This document shows positions 38,742 to 48,789 of a stretch of DNA of 64,000 bases, piece after piece; the stretch's first letter is position 1; each line of letters opens with the position of its first letter. The notes under the pieces are model-generated. The model ran no database searches. It saw only the letters and a list, made by a program, of their open reading frames with translations, and had not been told where the DNA came from. The stretch is from Ignatzschineria indica (GTDB lineage: Bacteria > Pseudomonadota > Gammaproteobacteria > Cardiobacteriales > Wohlfahrtiimonadaceae), in contig NZ_QEWR01000002.1 of NCBI RefSeq assembly GCF_003121925.1, positions 930,001-994,000 of the forward strand, written 5' to 3'. The translations under genes were made by a program, and so were the position numbers.

Positions 38742-39242
38742 CTACTCTTCATCCCAATCAACCTGAACATAACCCTCTTCGAGATTGATCTCCATAACGA
38801 TATACTCCATCGAAAAAGGAATCATCATCTCACCTTTAGCACCTTTAACAGTAATCACATCATTAGCACCTGTTTCAAAGATATCAGCAATCTCTCCTAA
38901 CTCCACCCCTTCATGATTGATCACCTTTAAACCATAAAGATCAAGCCAGTAAACACCATCTTCTAACTCCGGCATATCTTCACGTGAAATATAGAGTTCT
39001 TGCCCCAATAGTGGTTCTACAGCATCCCGGGAATCATATCCTTCAAACTTTAAGAGAACGTGCTTATTATGCTTCTGCCGACCATCAACCTCTAAAGTAA
39101 TCCATTCATTACCTTGCTTCATAAAAAAGCGAGAATACTCTAAAATTCCCTCTCTCGGTCTTGTTTCAGAAAAGACTTTTATAAAGCCTCTAACGCCATG
39201 AAAACCATTGATTTTCCCTACAATGATCTTTTCATCACTCAT
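38742..39242 (-). CDS. rimM: Ribosome maturation factor RimM
   Basis: RimM assists maturation of the 30S head by binding S19 and 16S rRNA. The 166-residue protein has the N-terminal VGKINGFHGVRGFIKVFSET and the C-terminal PRC-barrel (GVYWLDLYGLKVINHEG, MMIPF near the end). It follows rpsP after about 77 bp that contain a terminator-like hairpin. Confidence 0.95.
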   Translation of the reverse strand: MSDEKIIVGKINGFHGVRGFIKVFSETRPREGILEYSRFFMKQGNEWITLEVDGRQKHNKHVLLKFEGYDSRDAVEPLLGQELYISREDMPELEDGVYWLDLYGLKVINHEGVELGEIADIFETGANDVITVKGAKGEMMIPFSMEYIVMEINLEEGYVQVDWDEE

Positions 39243-39262
39243 GATCTCTCCTTATTTGACAC

Positions 39263-39296
39263 AAAAAAGCCACCTTACTGAAATTGTAAGATGGCT
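39263..39296 (-). terminator. Terminator or attenuator between rpsP and rimM
   Basis: Arms 39268-39278 and 39286-39296 form an 11-bp stem (one G-U on the minus strand) with a 7-nt loop. On the minus strand six T follow. It stands inside the rpsP-rimM-trmD operon, so read-through or a second promoter is needed for rimM. Confidence 0.8.
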
Positions 39297-39319
39297 CTAA
39301 AACTCTACTTTATAAGCTA

Positions 39320-39580
39320 TTAAGCTTCTTTAGCAGCAGCTCTTTTAGCTTCTCTGATTAAAGATGCAACACGCTCAGAAGGTTGTGCTCCCACTCCTAC
39401 CCAGTAATCTACACGATCTTGGGCAAGTTCTAAACGTTTCTCTCCACCTTTAGCGATGGGATTAAAAAAGCCAAGACGCTCAATGTATTTACCAGTTACA
39501 GAGTTTCTTTGATCCGCAACAACGATTTGGTAGAAAGGACGCTTTTTAGAGCCTCCACGAGCTAGACGAATTGTAACCAT
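39320..39580 (-). CDS. rpsP: 30S ribosomal protein S16
   Basis: S16 is a small-subunit protein needed for 30S assembly. The 86-residue product begins [20 protein letters not shown] and contains RDGRFIE-equivalent [11 protein letters not shown] and the [10 protein letters not shown] stretch, as expected. rpsP-rimM-trmD is the conserved order; ffh, often upstream, is not here. Confidence 0.98.
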   Translation of the reverse strand: MVTIRLARGGSKKRPFYQIVVADQRNSVTGKYIERLGFFNPIAKGGEKRLELAQDRVDYWVGVGAQPSERVASLIREAKRAAAKEA

Positions 39581-39711
39581 AAAAATTTATATCCTATATT
39601 CAACTATAATCCAAAACTTTTTTATATTATATAGAGACACGTTATTCAATATAAAATCGTAAACCACAAACTATACGCTACTTTCAAAGAAATTAAAAGA
39701 GCCATTAGTGA

Positions 39712-39750
39712 AAATAACTAAATTATTACTAACTTTTACTACTCACTTTT
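39712..39750. repeat. 13-bp imperfect tandem repeat after lpxC
   Basis: Read on the minus strand, three 13-bp units resembling TTAGTAATAAAAG follow the lpxC stop. Confidence 0.6.
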
Positions 39751-39760
39751 ATTACTAAAT

Positions 39761-40675
39761 TTAATTCCAGGCCGGCACCTTAAATGTAACAGGTGATGTC
39801 TCTGCCTCTTCATAGACCACAAACTCATATGCAGATGGATCTTTTACCAGCTCACGGATCAACATATTATTCATCATATGCCCCGCTTTATAGCCAACAA
39901 ACTCTCCAATAATAGGATGACCTAATACATAAAGATCTCCTACCGCATCTAAAACTTTATGGCGAACAAATTCATCTTCATAACGCAATCCATCGCTATT
40001 GAGAATACGGTAATCATCCACAACAATAGCATTATCCATACTGCCACCCAACGCTAAGTTTAATTCTCGCATTAGCTCTAGATCTTTCATAAAACCAAAC
40101 GTTCTCGCACGAGCAATCTCTTCAATATAATATTGACTTGAAAACTCACAACGATGCTGAGGATTGGTCTTATCTAAGACAGCATGATCAAATTTGATTG
40201 TAAAATCGAGTCTAAATCCATCATATGGAAGAAGCTTTGCTAATTTATCTTCATGTTTATAAACGACCGGCTTTTTAATTTTAATAAATTTCTTCGCCGC
40301 ATTCTGCTCTTGAATACCTGCCGATTGAATAAGATAAACAAAAGGCGCCGAACTACCATCCATAATCGGAATCTCTGGCGCGCTTACTTCAATAATAATA
40401 TTATCAATTCCCAAACCACACAACGCAGACATTAAGTGCTCTATCGTCGAGATAGTAACATCTGGCGCTAAAGGGGATGCAATCTTGGTTGCAAGTTGCG
40501 TACTAACAACAGAATCAGCCTGAATTTTAATATCGGGCGAATCAACATCTGTTCTTCTAAAGATAATTCCCTGATCTATGCCTGCTGGGCGCAAGGTTAA
40601 ATAGACCTTCTTCCCAGAATGAAGGCCGATACCTGTTGTTTGGACTAAACTCTTTATTGTTCTCTGTTTTAGCAT
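39761..40675 (-). CDS. lpxC: UDP-3-O-acyl-N-acetylglucosamine deacetylase
   Basis: LpxC is the zinc-dependent committed step of lipid A synthesis. The 304-residue protein shows all landmarks: GIGLHSGK near the N-terminus, zinc ligands His80 (TIEHLMSA), His239 and Asp243 ([12 protein letters not shown]), and catalytic His266 in KAGH. It is the last gene of the division cluster, 81 bp after ftsZ, as in E. coli. The ribosome site is weak. I see no clear terminator before rpsP. Confidence 0.97.
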   Translation of the reverse strand: MLKQRTIKSLVQTTGIGLHSGKKVYLTLRPAGIDQGIIFRRTDVDSPDIKIQADSVVSTQLATKIASPLAPDVTISTIEHLMSALCGLGIDNIIIEVSAPEIPIMDGSSAPFVYLIQSAGIQEQNAAKKFIKIKKPVVYKHEDKLAKLLPYDGFRLDFTIKFDHAVLDKTNPQHRCEFSSQYYIEEIARARTFGFMKDLELMRELNLALGGSMDNAIVVDDYRILNSDGLRYEDEFVRHKVLDAVGDLYVLGHPIIGEFVGYKAGHMMNNMLIRELVKDPSAYEFVVYEEAETSPVTFKVPAWN

Positions 40676-40756
40676 ATTATTTACTTAGAGATTCCTCTAT
40701 TCATTAATCTTCTCTTCAACGCTATCTCCTAAAATTAAGAGTATCAGCTGAAGCGA

Positions 40757-41896
40757 TTAAGAATTTTTTCTTAAAAAAGCAGGGATATCGAGATATCCTG
40801 AAGATTGTGATGATGACGAGGCTTTAGGTTGCTCTTTTACCGCAGGTTCCGTCGGAATTGTTGCTGCCGCAGGCTTTATAGTTCTACCTAATAGTTGATC
40901 TGCAATACTACCACGCTCGATCGGAGCTTGATATTCACCTAACCCTGTTGCTACAAGCGTTACCCGAATATCTTCCCCCATCTCTTCATCAATCACGGCA
41001 CCAAAGACAACGGTCGTCTCTTCATTAGCATAATCACTAATGATTGCACCAATTTCATGAAGATCACCGATACTCAATTTAGGCCCACCAGAAATATTAA
41101 CCAGTAAACCTTTAGCTCCCTTTAGACTCACCTCTTCTAATAGTGGTGAAGAGATCGCTTGTTGAATCGCCTCTCTTGCCGCATTATCCCCTGATGAGAG
41201 CCCTACCCCCATCATTGCCAATCCCTGTTGTTTCATAACTGTCTTAACGTCATTGAAATCGAGATTGATCATTCCTGGCTTGATAATGCTATCAGTAATC
41301 CCTTGTACCGCATTGAAGAGAACATTATTCGCTGCACTGAAAGCATCATAGAGACTCACCCCTTTCCCAAGAACGCTCATTAAACGGTCATTAGGAATTG
41401 TAATAAGCGAGTCAACTTGTTGTGCTAACTGTTTTAATCCTTGATTTGCGGCTTGATCACGCTTCTTACCCTCCATCGAGAAAGGTCTTGAAACAACCGC
41501 AACCGTTAAGATGCCCAATTCTTTTGCAATTTCAGCAACTATAGGCGCTGCACCGGTTCCTGTTCCACCACCCATTCCTGCAGCGATAAAGACCATATCA
41601 GCACCATTTAATTCTGCTTTAATGTGATCTTTAGTCTCTTCTGCAGCTTGACGTCCAATCTCTGGATTTGCACCCGCACCTAAACCACGAGTTAATGCTT
41701 CTCCTAATTGAATGCGAATATCTGCTTTCGCCTCTCTTAGATCTTGAGCATCTGTATTTGCGGCAATAAACGTTACTCCCGTTAATCCGGAATCAACCAT
41801 ATGAGTAATCGCATTACCACCAGCGCCACCCACACCTATTACTTTTATAACAGGGCCATGTTCGTTAATATCTTGCTGCAACTCAAATATGGACAT
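40757..41896 (-). CDS. ftsZ: Cell division protein FtsZ
   Basis: FtsZ is the tubulin-like GTPase that forms the division ring. The 379-residue protein has the IKVIGVGGAGGNA nucleotide motif, the tubulin signature GGGTGTG at 109-115, the T7-loop NLDFNDV, a short Pro/Ala/Ser-rich linker and the C-terminal peptide YLDIPAFLR that contacts FtsA and ZipA. It follows ftsA by 35 bp. Confidence 0.98.
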   Translation of the reverse strand: MSIFELQQDINEHGPVIKVIGVGGAGGNAITHMVDSGLTGVTFIAANTDAQDLREAKADIRIQLGEALTRGLGAGANPEIGRQAAEETKDHIKAELNGADMVFIAAGMGGGTGTGAAPIVAEIAKELGILTVAVVSRPFSMEGKKRDQAANQGLKQLAQQVDSLITIPNDRLMSVLGKGVSLYDAFSAANNVLFNAVQGITDSIIKPGMINLDFNDVKTVMKQQGLAMMGVGLSSGDNAAREAIQQAISSPLLEEVSLKGAKGLLVNISGGPKLSIGDLHEIGAIISDYANEETTVVFGAVIDEEMGEDIRVTLVATGLGEYQAPIERGSIADQLLGRTIKPAAATIPTEPAVKEQPKASSSSQSSGYLDIPAFLRKNS

Positions 41897-41931
41897 TATA
41901 AATCCTCATTTTATTCGTATTCTTAACAACA

Positions 41932-43176
41932 CTAGAAGTAGTTTCGACACATTCCAGTGATTTTCTTATATATGTTACTAAAAAAGTTACCACTTGGCAT
42001 TGTTTTTTGTAACTCTTTTTGCCAGATATTGTCATACTTATGAGAGGCTAAAAGCCCAACAACTGTTGCATGTTCCGGCGTCAATCCTTCACCCTTATCA
42101 TATATGACATTTAATGGAGTTCCAATACGGCACGGTTTTTCCATAATTTCTTGCGCTAGATCAGCACATCCCGGGATCATACTCCCGCCTCCCGTCAATA
42201 CCACGCCGGCATCATGAGGTAGATAGACATTGGCATCTTCAAGATTCATTCGGATAATCTCAAAAATTTCACGATAGCGCGCTTCAATAATAGAAGAGAG
42301 CTCTCGACGAGACATTGTTCTATTTTCAGTCTGATTGGTAATCACCGGTAATTTAAAACTATCATCATAGCTACTATAGCCAAGACAACTACCATGCTCT
42401 AACTTTATACTCTCAGCAACTTGGGTGGAATAACGCTTAATTTTAGCGATATCAGTTGTCACATCATTGCCACCTAATGGTATAGGAGAGTGATAGACAA
42501 CCGCCCCACCTTTATAGACAACAACATCGGTTATTCCCGCACCAATATTGATTAGGGTGACACCACGTTGCATCTCATCCTCAGTTAAAACACTAATCGC
42601 AGCAGCAACACCTTCGTAGATAATATTATCGATCTCTACATTGCTCTCTGTAATACAGTTAGTAATATCATTGATCGCATTGGTCGATGCTGTTACGAGA
42701 TGAGCATCAAGAGTAAACTTAACCCCTGAGAGTCCAATGGCATTTTCAACAGGACTTCCCCCATCGATAATATATTTTTGTGGCAATACATGGAGAACGC
42801 TCTCTCCGGCATCAAGTTTAATCTTACCCGCTTCCTGTAAGATTCGATCATTATCCTTTTCAGTAAAGCGATCCCCTGAAATCGTAACAACACCATTATT
42901 CTGACGACTACGAATATGGGTGCCCGTAATAGAGGTTGAGACAGAAAGAACCTTTACATTCTCTTCACGCTCAAATTCCGCAATAATATCGCGAACAATG
43001 TTGGAGATTGGCGCTATATTGGCAATACTCCCCTGCTTAATGCCTCGAGAGGGTTTTGAGATAATTCGAATAATCTCAATAGACCCATCATCCCGAATTT
43101 CTGCCATCATACCAACGACTCTGTTCGTTCCTATATCTATGCAAACTCCTACTGATGAAACTGAGGTATCCGTCAT
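41932..43176 (-). CDS. ftsA: Cell division protein FtsA
   Basis: FtsA is an actin-like ATPase that anchors FtsZ to the membrane and recruits later divisome proteins. The 414-residue protein has the phosphate-1 motif VCIDIGTNRV, the SHV-type segment (about 55-90), VTLINIGAGITDV, and VVLTGGGSMIPG. The C-terminus (FFSNIYKKITGMCRNYF) fits the amphipathic membrane-targeting helix. It begins 11 nt after ftsQ. Confidence 0.96.
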   Translation of the reverse strand: MTDTSVSSVGVCIDIGTNRVVGMMAEIRDDGSIEIIRIISKPSRGIKQGSIANIAPISNIVRDIIAEFEREENVKVLSVSTSITGTHIRSRQNNGVVTISGDRFTEKDNDRILQEAGKIKLDAGESVLHVLPQKYIIDGGSPVENAIGLSGVKFTLDAHLVTASTNAINDITNCITESNVEIDNIIYEGVAAAISVLTEDEMQRGVTLINIGAGITDVVVYKGGAVVYHSPIPLGGNDVTTDIAKIKRYSTQVAESIKLEHGSCLGYSSYDDSFKLPVITNQTENRTMSRRELSSIIEARYREIFEIIRMNLEDANVYLPHDAGVVLTGGGSMIPGCADLAQEIMEKPCRIGTPLNVIYDKGEGLTPEHATVVGLLASHKYDNIWQKELQKTMPSGNFFSNIYKKITGMCRNYF

Positions 43177-43187
43177 CTTTCTGCACC

Positions 43188-44021
43188 TTATAATTTATTC
43201 TTTATACTATCTGAATTCTCTTTCCACTTTACAGAGAATCCATTTTTATATCTAAAGTCGATATGTTGAATTCTATCAAGAACCTCTCGATCTGAAAATT
43301 GCCGTAGAAATCGCTCTAAGCGTTGATCGAAATTTTCAGACCCCATAATGAGCAAGAGCTGATCATCTAAAACAAGACTCCATGAATCACTCTCATCTAA
43401 TGAGAGATGACTCAGTTGAAACCCGGTTCCCTCTAAGCGCTCTTTAGTCCGGCTATAAACCTCTAAGACATCTAGCGCACGACCATCAGGGCCTGCAAGA
43501 AAGACCCACTCTCCTTGAGGATAAAAAGAGGGGGTAAATCGCTCTCCTGATGCATCGATCATCTCAACACCATTCCAGATCGCCACCGGTGCTTGCTCTT
43601 CAATATGCACCTCTAACTCATGAAACCAATTTCGTTTAAGAGAGACACTCTTAATCCAGCTCTCAGAGAGGATCTCATCTTGATAACCTTTCATATCTAA
43701 TCCGATCAGATTTTGCCCAATCGCATCTTTTACCAACTCATTGACTCGCTCTTCTGGAAGATGCTCAATCTCTCCATAGACAGAAACCGTCTCTATTTTA
43801 AAAAAGAGATTATTCTCTTTTAAATATTGCCATCCCCAATAGGGACCGACAAAGATCGCAACAAGAAGTGCGATTAAGAGAAGATAGCGTAATAAGCGAT
43901 AGAGAAATCTCCCAAATTGTCGCCAATCAAAGGGCTTTTTCTGGACAACACCTGACCGCTGACGACGTTTGGGTCGAGAGGTACGATAATTCGATTGCAA
44001 CAAAATATATGATCTACTCAA
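43188..44021 (-). CDS. ftsQ: Cell division protein FtsQ
   Basis: FtsQ is a single-pass inner-membrane protein that links FtsB and FtsL in the divisome. The 277-residue frame has a basic cytoplasmic tail (RPKRRQRSG), one membrane helix (about 36-58), a POTRA domain beginning FFKIETVSVYGEIEHLPEE, and the beta domain. No ATG lies in frame before the membrane segment. The frame opens with TTG at 44021, without a strong ribosome site; two further TTG codons follow at codons 7-8. Position between ddl and ftsA supports the name. Confidence 0.9.
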   Translation of the reverse strand: MSRSYILLQSNYRTSRPKRRQRSGVVQKKPFDWRQFGRFLYRLLRYLLLIALLVAIFVGPYWGWQYLKENNLFFKIETVSVYGEIEHLPEERVNELVKDAIGQNLIGLDMKGYQDEILSESWIKSVSLKRNWFHELEVHIEEQAPVAIWNGVEMIDASGERFTPSFYPQGEWVFLAGPDGRALDVLEVYSRTKERLEGTGFQLSHLSLDESDSWSLVLDDQLLLIMGSENFDQRLERFLRQFSDREVLDRIQHIDFRYKNGFSVKWKENSDSIKNKL

Positions 44022-44079
44022 GATTAACTATAGCCTATTATACATCAATGTAATGGTTCTGAAATATCCCTAAAGAAGA

Positions 44080-45021
44080 TCACAAAGAGCCTTCTAAGAT
44101 CAACCAACAGAGGCGCTCAAAGGAGATGCCGGCACGATTTGCCGCTAAAGGAACAAGCGAATGATTTGTCATTCCTGGAACGGTATTGATCTCCAATAAC
44201 CAGGGATTATTATCGCGATCTAAGACAAAATCAACGCGCCCCCAACCATCTGCTCCTAATGCATGAAAAGCCTCTTCACAGAGTTTTCTAAACCGCATCT
44301 CATCAGCTTGACTCAATCCCGATGGACAGAAATAACGCGTATCTTCACGGAGATATTTTGCCTCATAATCATAAAATGCTAAATCGGTCTCCATACGAAT
44401 AATGGGGAGCGCCGTACCATTTAAGATCGCACAGGTATATTCACCATTACCCACAATCCAATTCTCTGCAAATATAGGAGAATTATAGCCTCCTGCAGCC
44501 TTCCATGCAGCTAGCAGATCATCCGCACTCTCAACACGACTAACACCAATGCTCGATCCCTCTTCTGCCGGCTTAACTGCTACTGGGTATCTTAAGATCG
44601 GCGCTAACCGAGCAACATCCTCTTCTGAATTGAGAAGGTAAGACTCTAATACAGGAAGCCCCAGAGCTTGCCAAATCTGCTTACTCTTTAACTTATCCAT
44701 CCCTACACTAGAAGCTAATACTCCACTCCCGGTGTAAGGAATATTGAGATACTCGAGCGCACCTTGTAAAACACCATCTTCCCCACCACGACCATGAAGG
44801 ACAATAAAGACACGATCGAAAGATTCAGCTACTAGATGAGAAAGCAGCTCTACCTCGGCAGTATCGATCCCATGAGCATCGATCCCTTGTGCTTTGAGCG
44901 CTGCTAAAACAGCCTCTCCCGACCAGAGCGAGACTTCTCGCTCCGATGAATGACCACCGTAGACAACGGCAACTTTACCGAAAACCTTCGGGTCTTCAAA
45001 TCGATTTAATGCTGAAACCAT
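44080..45021 (-). CDS. ddl: D-alanine--D-alanine ligase
   Basis: Ddl makes the D-Ala-D-Ala dipeptide for peptidoglycan. The 313-residue ATP-grasp enzyme shows VAVVYGGHSSEREVSLWSG, FIVLHGRGGEDGVLQGALE, PYTGSGVLASSVGMDK, and the C-terminal NPWLLEINTVPGMTNHSL metal site. Its ATG directly follows the murC stop (TAAATG). murB, which sits between murC and ddlB in E. coli, is absent. Confidence 0.97.
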   Translation of the reverse strand: MVSALNRFEDPKVFGKVAVVYGGHSSEREVSLWSGEAVLAALKAQGIDAHGIDTAEVELLSHLVAESFDRVFIVLHGRGGEDGVLQGALEYLNIPYTGSGVLASSVGMDKLKSKQIWQALGLPVLESYLLNSEEDVARLAPILRYPVAVKPAEEGSSIGVSRVESADDLLAAWKAAGGYNSPIFAENWIVGNGEYTCAILNGTALPIIRMETDLAFYDYEAKYLREDTRYFCPSGLSQADEMRFRKLCEEAFHALGADGWGRVDFVLDRDNNPWLLEINTVPGMTNHSLVPLAANRAGISFERLCWLILEGSL

Positions 45022-46440
45022 TTAGAGTGCCCCTCCCTTATAAAAATTGGCAGCAATGCCACCGATATTGCCCGCCCCCATCATCACTATGAGATCACCA
45101 TCTTGGGCGATTTTGGCATAAGCACTTCTGATCTCATCGATCGATCCTACATAGAGGGTATTTCTCCCCCCTTTCTTGGCCACATCTTCTGCTAACTTCT
45201 CACCTGAAATTCCGGGAATTTCAGCCTCTCTTACCGAATAGATATCAGTGATCAATACTGTATCGATCTCTGATAAGACCGCAATAAACTCTTCATAGAG
45301 TTCAGCTGTTCTTGAATTTCGATGAGGTTGAAATGCAACAACAATTCGCTTTTCAGGATAAGCTGTCGTTAAAGCCTCATAGACGGCCTTAATCTCTGTC
45401 GGATGATGCCCATAATCTTCCATTACCTCTACACTTCCCCCTCTCTGTAATGGAACAGAAGGGTGGAATTGGAAGCGACGACCAATACCTTTAAAACGGC
45501 GTAAAGCACGACGGATAGCGGGATGAGGAACCCCTAAATCATTAGCAATTGCGATTGCAGCCAAGCTATTAAGAACGCTATATTTTCCTGGAAGAGCAAC
45601 GGTAAATTCACTCACTCCATGTGGCATTTTGACTTCAAAGCGGGTCTGCATACCACGTGACTCATAATTGAGAAGCTGATAATCTGCCCCTTCACTCTCA
45701 CCATAGGTGATTATTGGACGATGAATTCGTGGGATAAGCGATGCAACCTCTTCATTATCGATACAGAGAACCGCCAAGCCGTAAAAAGGAAGCAGATGAA
45801 GAAAATCGACAAATGTTTGACGTAAATTTTCAATATCCCCCCCATAAGTACTCATATGGTCTTGGTCGATATTGGTAATAATGGCAGACATAGGATGAAG
45901 ATGAAGAAATGAGGCGTCAGACTCATCCGCTTCTGCAACAAGATATTGCCCTAAACCTAAACGCGCATTCACATTAGAGCTATTTAAACGTCCACCGATA
46001 ACATAGGTTGGATCAAGCCCTGCCTCATCTAAAATAGAGGCTAAAAGACTGGTTGTTGTCGTCTTCCCGTGAGTACCGGCAACAGCAATCCCAAAACGAA
46101 AACGCATCAATTCACCAAGCATCTGCGCTCGCTGAATAATAGGAATACGCTCCGCTTTAGCGCTAATCACCTCCGGATTATCCTCTTTGACAGCGGTAGA
46201 GATCACAACAACATCAGCACCGATCACATGCTCTTTTTGATGGCCAATCCACACTAAAGCGCCCAGATCAATTAAGCGATCAACAACAGGTGAAGCGGCA
46301 ATATCTGATCCTGTCACCTCATACCCCAAATTAAGAAGCACCTCGGCGATACCACACATCCCCGAACCTCCAATTCCAACAAAGTGAATTCTCTCAATAC
46401 GGCGCATTTCAGAGGGACAAATATAACTTTTTTGATTCAT
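45022..46440 (-). CDS. murC: UDP-N-acetylmuramate--L-alanine ligase
   Basis: MurC adds L-alanine to UDP-MurNAc, the first step of the stem peptide. The 472-residue protein has IHFVGIGGSGMCGIAEVL (18-35), the ATP loop GTHGKTTTT (122-130), ITNIDQDHMSTYG, and EVMEDYGHHPTEIKAV. It overlaps murG by 4 nt (ATGA) and abuts ddl, so the three are translationally coupled. Confidence 0.97.
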   Translation of the reverse strand: MNQKSYICPSEMRRIERIHFVGIGGSGMCGIAEVLLNLGYEVTGSDIAASPVVDRLIDLGALVWIGHQKEHVIGADVVVISTAVKEDNPEVISAKAERIPIIQRAQMLGELMRFRFGIAVAGTHGKTTTTSLLASILDEAGLDPTYVIGGRLNSSNVNARLGLGQYLVAEADESDASFLHLHPMSAIITNIDQDHMSTYGGDIENLRQTFVDFLHLLPFYGLAVLCIDNEEVASLIPRIHRPIITYGESEGADYQLLNYESRGMQTRFEVKMPHGVSEFTVALPGKYSVLNSLAAIAIANDLGVPHPAIRRALRRFKGIGRRFQFHPSVPLQRGGSVEVMEDYGHHPTEIKAVYEALTTAYPEKRIVVAFQPHRNSRTAELYEEFIAVLSEIDTVLITDIYSVREAEIPGISGEKLAEDVAKKGGRNTLYVGSIDEIRSAYAKIAQDGDLIVMMGAGNIGGIAANFYKGGAL

Positions 46441-47507
46441 GATTCTATGACCTTTTCAATTACTGAAACAATCTCAGCTGTCGCTTCAGGTTTCGCTAAA
46501 ATTTTGGTTTTACTCGCCATTTCGATGGCTTTTTCTCTTGTAAAATGAGTTAACATCTCTTGAAGTGTTGCTAGATTAAAGTCGCTCTCAGGATAGAGAT
46601 ACGCAGCTCCAATCTCTGCTAATGCTTCGGCATTTTTGGTTTGATGATCATCAACGGCTTTTGCAAAAGGGATAAAGCAACTTGCAACATTTGCCACTAA
46701 TATTTCGGAAACAGTCAAAGCGCCTGCACGACAGATCACAAGATCTGCCCATCCATACGCTTCTACCATATCATCGATAAAGGGGGTTAAGCGATAATGC
46801 TCACTCTGAAAGCAGGCATCATTCTTATGAGCCTGATAGAAAGCCTCCCCTGTTTGATGCCAGATTTGATAAGCGCCAGCCATCTCTGTTTGAGCAAAAG
46901 CATGCATCACCTGATTTAAGATTCGAGCTCCTTGCGAACCTCCCACAACAAGAATCTGTAATGGTCTTCCACTTCGTGCGCCATATCGTTGCTCATAAGG
47001 GCTAAGCGTTAACAATCCCTCTCTAACAGGATTCCCCACCACTTTCGCATGGGGTAACTCGGCATTAAATGCCGCTAAATTAACACAGCTGAGTCGCGAT
47101 AAGACTCTATTAACCAAACCGGGCACGGCATTTTGCTCATGAATAATAATCGGAATCCCTAACGATTTGGCAGCTAATCCTCCAGGACCTGCAGCGAAGC
47201 CTCCAAACCCCACAACACAAAGAGGTGAGACTCTCTTAAAGAAGCGACGCGCATCTAAGACCGCTTTTGTTAAACGCCATGGAAGCCTTAACCACCCCTT
47301 CAAGCCATTACCTCGAATGCCGGCAATCTCTAATGAATAGAGGGGAAAGCCATGCTGTGGTACAAGTTTAAGTTCCAACCCATTTGCACCGAGCCACTCA
47401 ATTTTATAACCCTGCTCTTGCAGCGCCTCGCCAACAGCAATCCCGGGGAAGATATGCCCTCCCGTACCGCCGGCCATAATAACAATCGTTCCACGCATGC
47501 TACTCAT
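46437..47507 (-). CDS. murG: UDP-GlcNAc:lipid I N-acetylglucosaminyltransferase MurG
   Basis: MurG converts lipid I to lipid II on the cytoplasmic face of the inner membrane. The 356-residue GT-B enzyme has the two glycine-rich loops IMAGGTGGHIFPG and GFGGFAAGPGGLAA, HEQNAVPG, VVGGSQGARILN, and the donor site ADLVICRAGALTVSE. It overlaps ftsW and murC by 4 nt each. Confidence 0.97.
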   Translation of the reverse strand: MSSMRGTIVIMAGGTGGHIFPGIAVGEALQEQGYKIEWLGANGLELKLVPQHGFPLYSLEIAGIRGNGLKGWLRLPWRLTKAVLDARRFFKRVSPLCVVGFGGFAAGPGGLAAKSLGIPIIIHEQNAVPGLVNRVLSRLSCVNLAAFNAELPHAKVVGNPVREGLLTLSPYEQRYGARSGRPLQILVVGGSQGARILNQVMHAFAQTEMAGAYQIWHQTGEAFYQAHKNDACFQSEHYRLTPFIDDMVEAYGWADLVICRAGALTVSEILVANVASCFIPFAKAVDDHQTKNAEALAEIGAAYLYPESDFNLATLQEMLTHFTREKAIEMASKTKILAKPEATAEIVSVIEKVIES

Positions 47508-48706
47508 TTCATCGCCACCCTTATCTTGCTCTCTGCAATCTCCCGTTGAGCCGCTAGCTCTTGCTCATCTTGATAGTTTTGCAACTCTCGTAACTGCACA
47601 ACTCGATCAACCCGAAAGAGCAGCCCTAAGCCCACCATCATCGTGATAATACTCGATCCCCCATAACTCATCAGCGGTAATGTTAAACCCTTTGTTGGCA
47701 ATAACCCTGAAGCAACGCACATATGAATCAATGCTTGCGTTCCTAGCCATAAACCGATGCCATAAGAGATATAAGCTGCAAAATTGAGATCGAGCTGCTC
47801 TGCTCTTCTTCCAATATTGAAAGTACGATAGAGGAAGATCATATAGATGAGAACGAGGAAAATCACACCAAAAAAGCCAAACTCTTCCGCATAGATTGCA
47901 AAAATAAAGTCGGTATGCGCTTCTGGCAGATAACCTAGCTTGGACATGCTCTCACCGATTCCAACCCCAGAGAGCTTCCCTCGACCAATTGCGATCAGGG
48001 AGTTAACTAGCTGATACCCCTGATTATAAGCATCTTCCCATGGGCGTAAAAAGCCTGATAACCGGGCACGACGATAGGGGGAAGTATAGAGGATAACGGC
48101 CATTACAATTAACGTCGGCGCCAGCACAATCGCAAAGCGCCAAAGACAGACGCCGGCAATAAAGAGCAACCCCAAACCAACCACAAAGATGATAGCCGTA
48201 GAACCAAAATCAGGCTCTAAAAGGAGCAGAACGCCTAAAACACCCATCACGAAGAGCGGAATAATCAATGCTGAAATCTTAGACCCAATCCGATCTTTCT
48301 GTCGATGAAGATAGGAGGCGATATAGGTTAGTGCCGCAAACTTTGCCATCTCGGCTGGCTGAAAGTTAAAAAATGAGATGGGAATCCAGCGCAAAGCACC
48401 ATTAACTTCTCGACCGATGCCGGGAATCAACACCAATACAAGTGCAACAAAAGAGAAGAGCATCAGTATCGGTGTCAGCTTATACCAGATATTAAGTTTA
48501 ATCTTAAAAGCAAATATGGCGAAAGTGAGCCCGATAGCAATATAGAGTCCTTGTCTAATCCCATAGTGGTAAGGAGAGAGACCATAATACTCTGCAACAT
48601 ATCCCGATGCCGTGGTCACCATCAAGAGCCCAATCAGTAGAAAGAGCGAAGAAGTGATCAGCAACCAAGGATCAAGATGGACACCACGAGGAATGCGTTT
48701 AGACAT
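47504..48706 (-). CDS. ftsW: Lipid II polymerase / divisome protein FtsW
   Basis: FtsW is a SEDS glycosyltransferase that polymerises septal peptidoglycan with FtsI. The protein (400 residues from ATG 48706) has ten membrane segments, the GREVNGALRWI and FNFQPAEMAKFAALTYIA stretches, and the late LMSYGGSSIITMM motif. An in-frame TTG three codons upstream (48715) is better placed relative to an AGGTG site, so the start is uncertain by three residues. ftsW-murG-murC are overlapping genes. Confidence 0.95.
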   Translation of the reverse strand: MSKRIPRGVHLDPWLLITSSLFLLIGLLMVTTASGYVAEYYGLSPYHYGIRQGLYIAIGLTFAIFAFKIKLNIWYKLTPILMLFSFVALVLVLIPGIGREVNGALRWIPISFFNFQPAEMAKFAALTYIASYLHRQKDRIGSKISALIIPLFVMGVLGVLLLLEPDFGSTAIIFVVGLGLLFIAGVCLWRFAIVLAPTLIVMAVILYTSPYRRARLSGFLRPWEDAYNQGYQLVNSLIAIGRGKLSGVGIGESMSKLGYLPEAHTDFIFAIYAEEFGFFGVIFLVLIYMIFLYRTFNIGRRAEQLDLNFAAYISYGIGLWLGTQALIHMCVASGLLPTKGLTLPLMSYGGSSIITMMVGLGLLFRVDRVVQLRELQNYQDEQELAAQREIAESKIRVAMK

Positions 48707-48789
48707 ATTCTTCAAATTACACCTAATCTATTCGTTAAAGAGAAAAAATTGTACCACAAACAGGCTCAATATTGAGCATTCAATCACGC

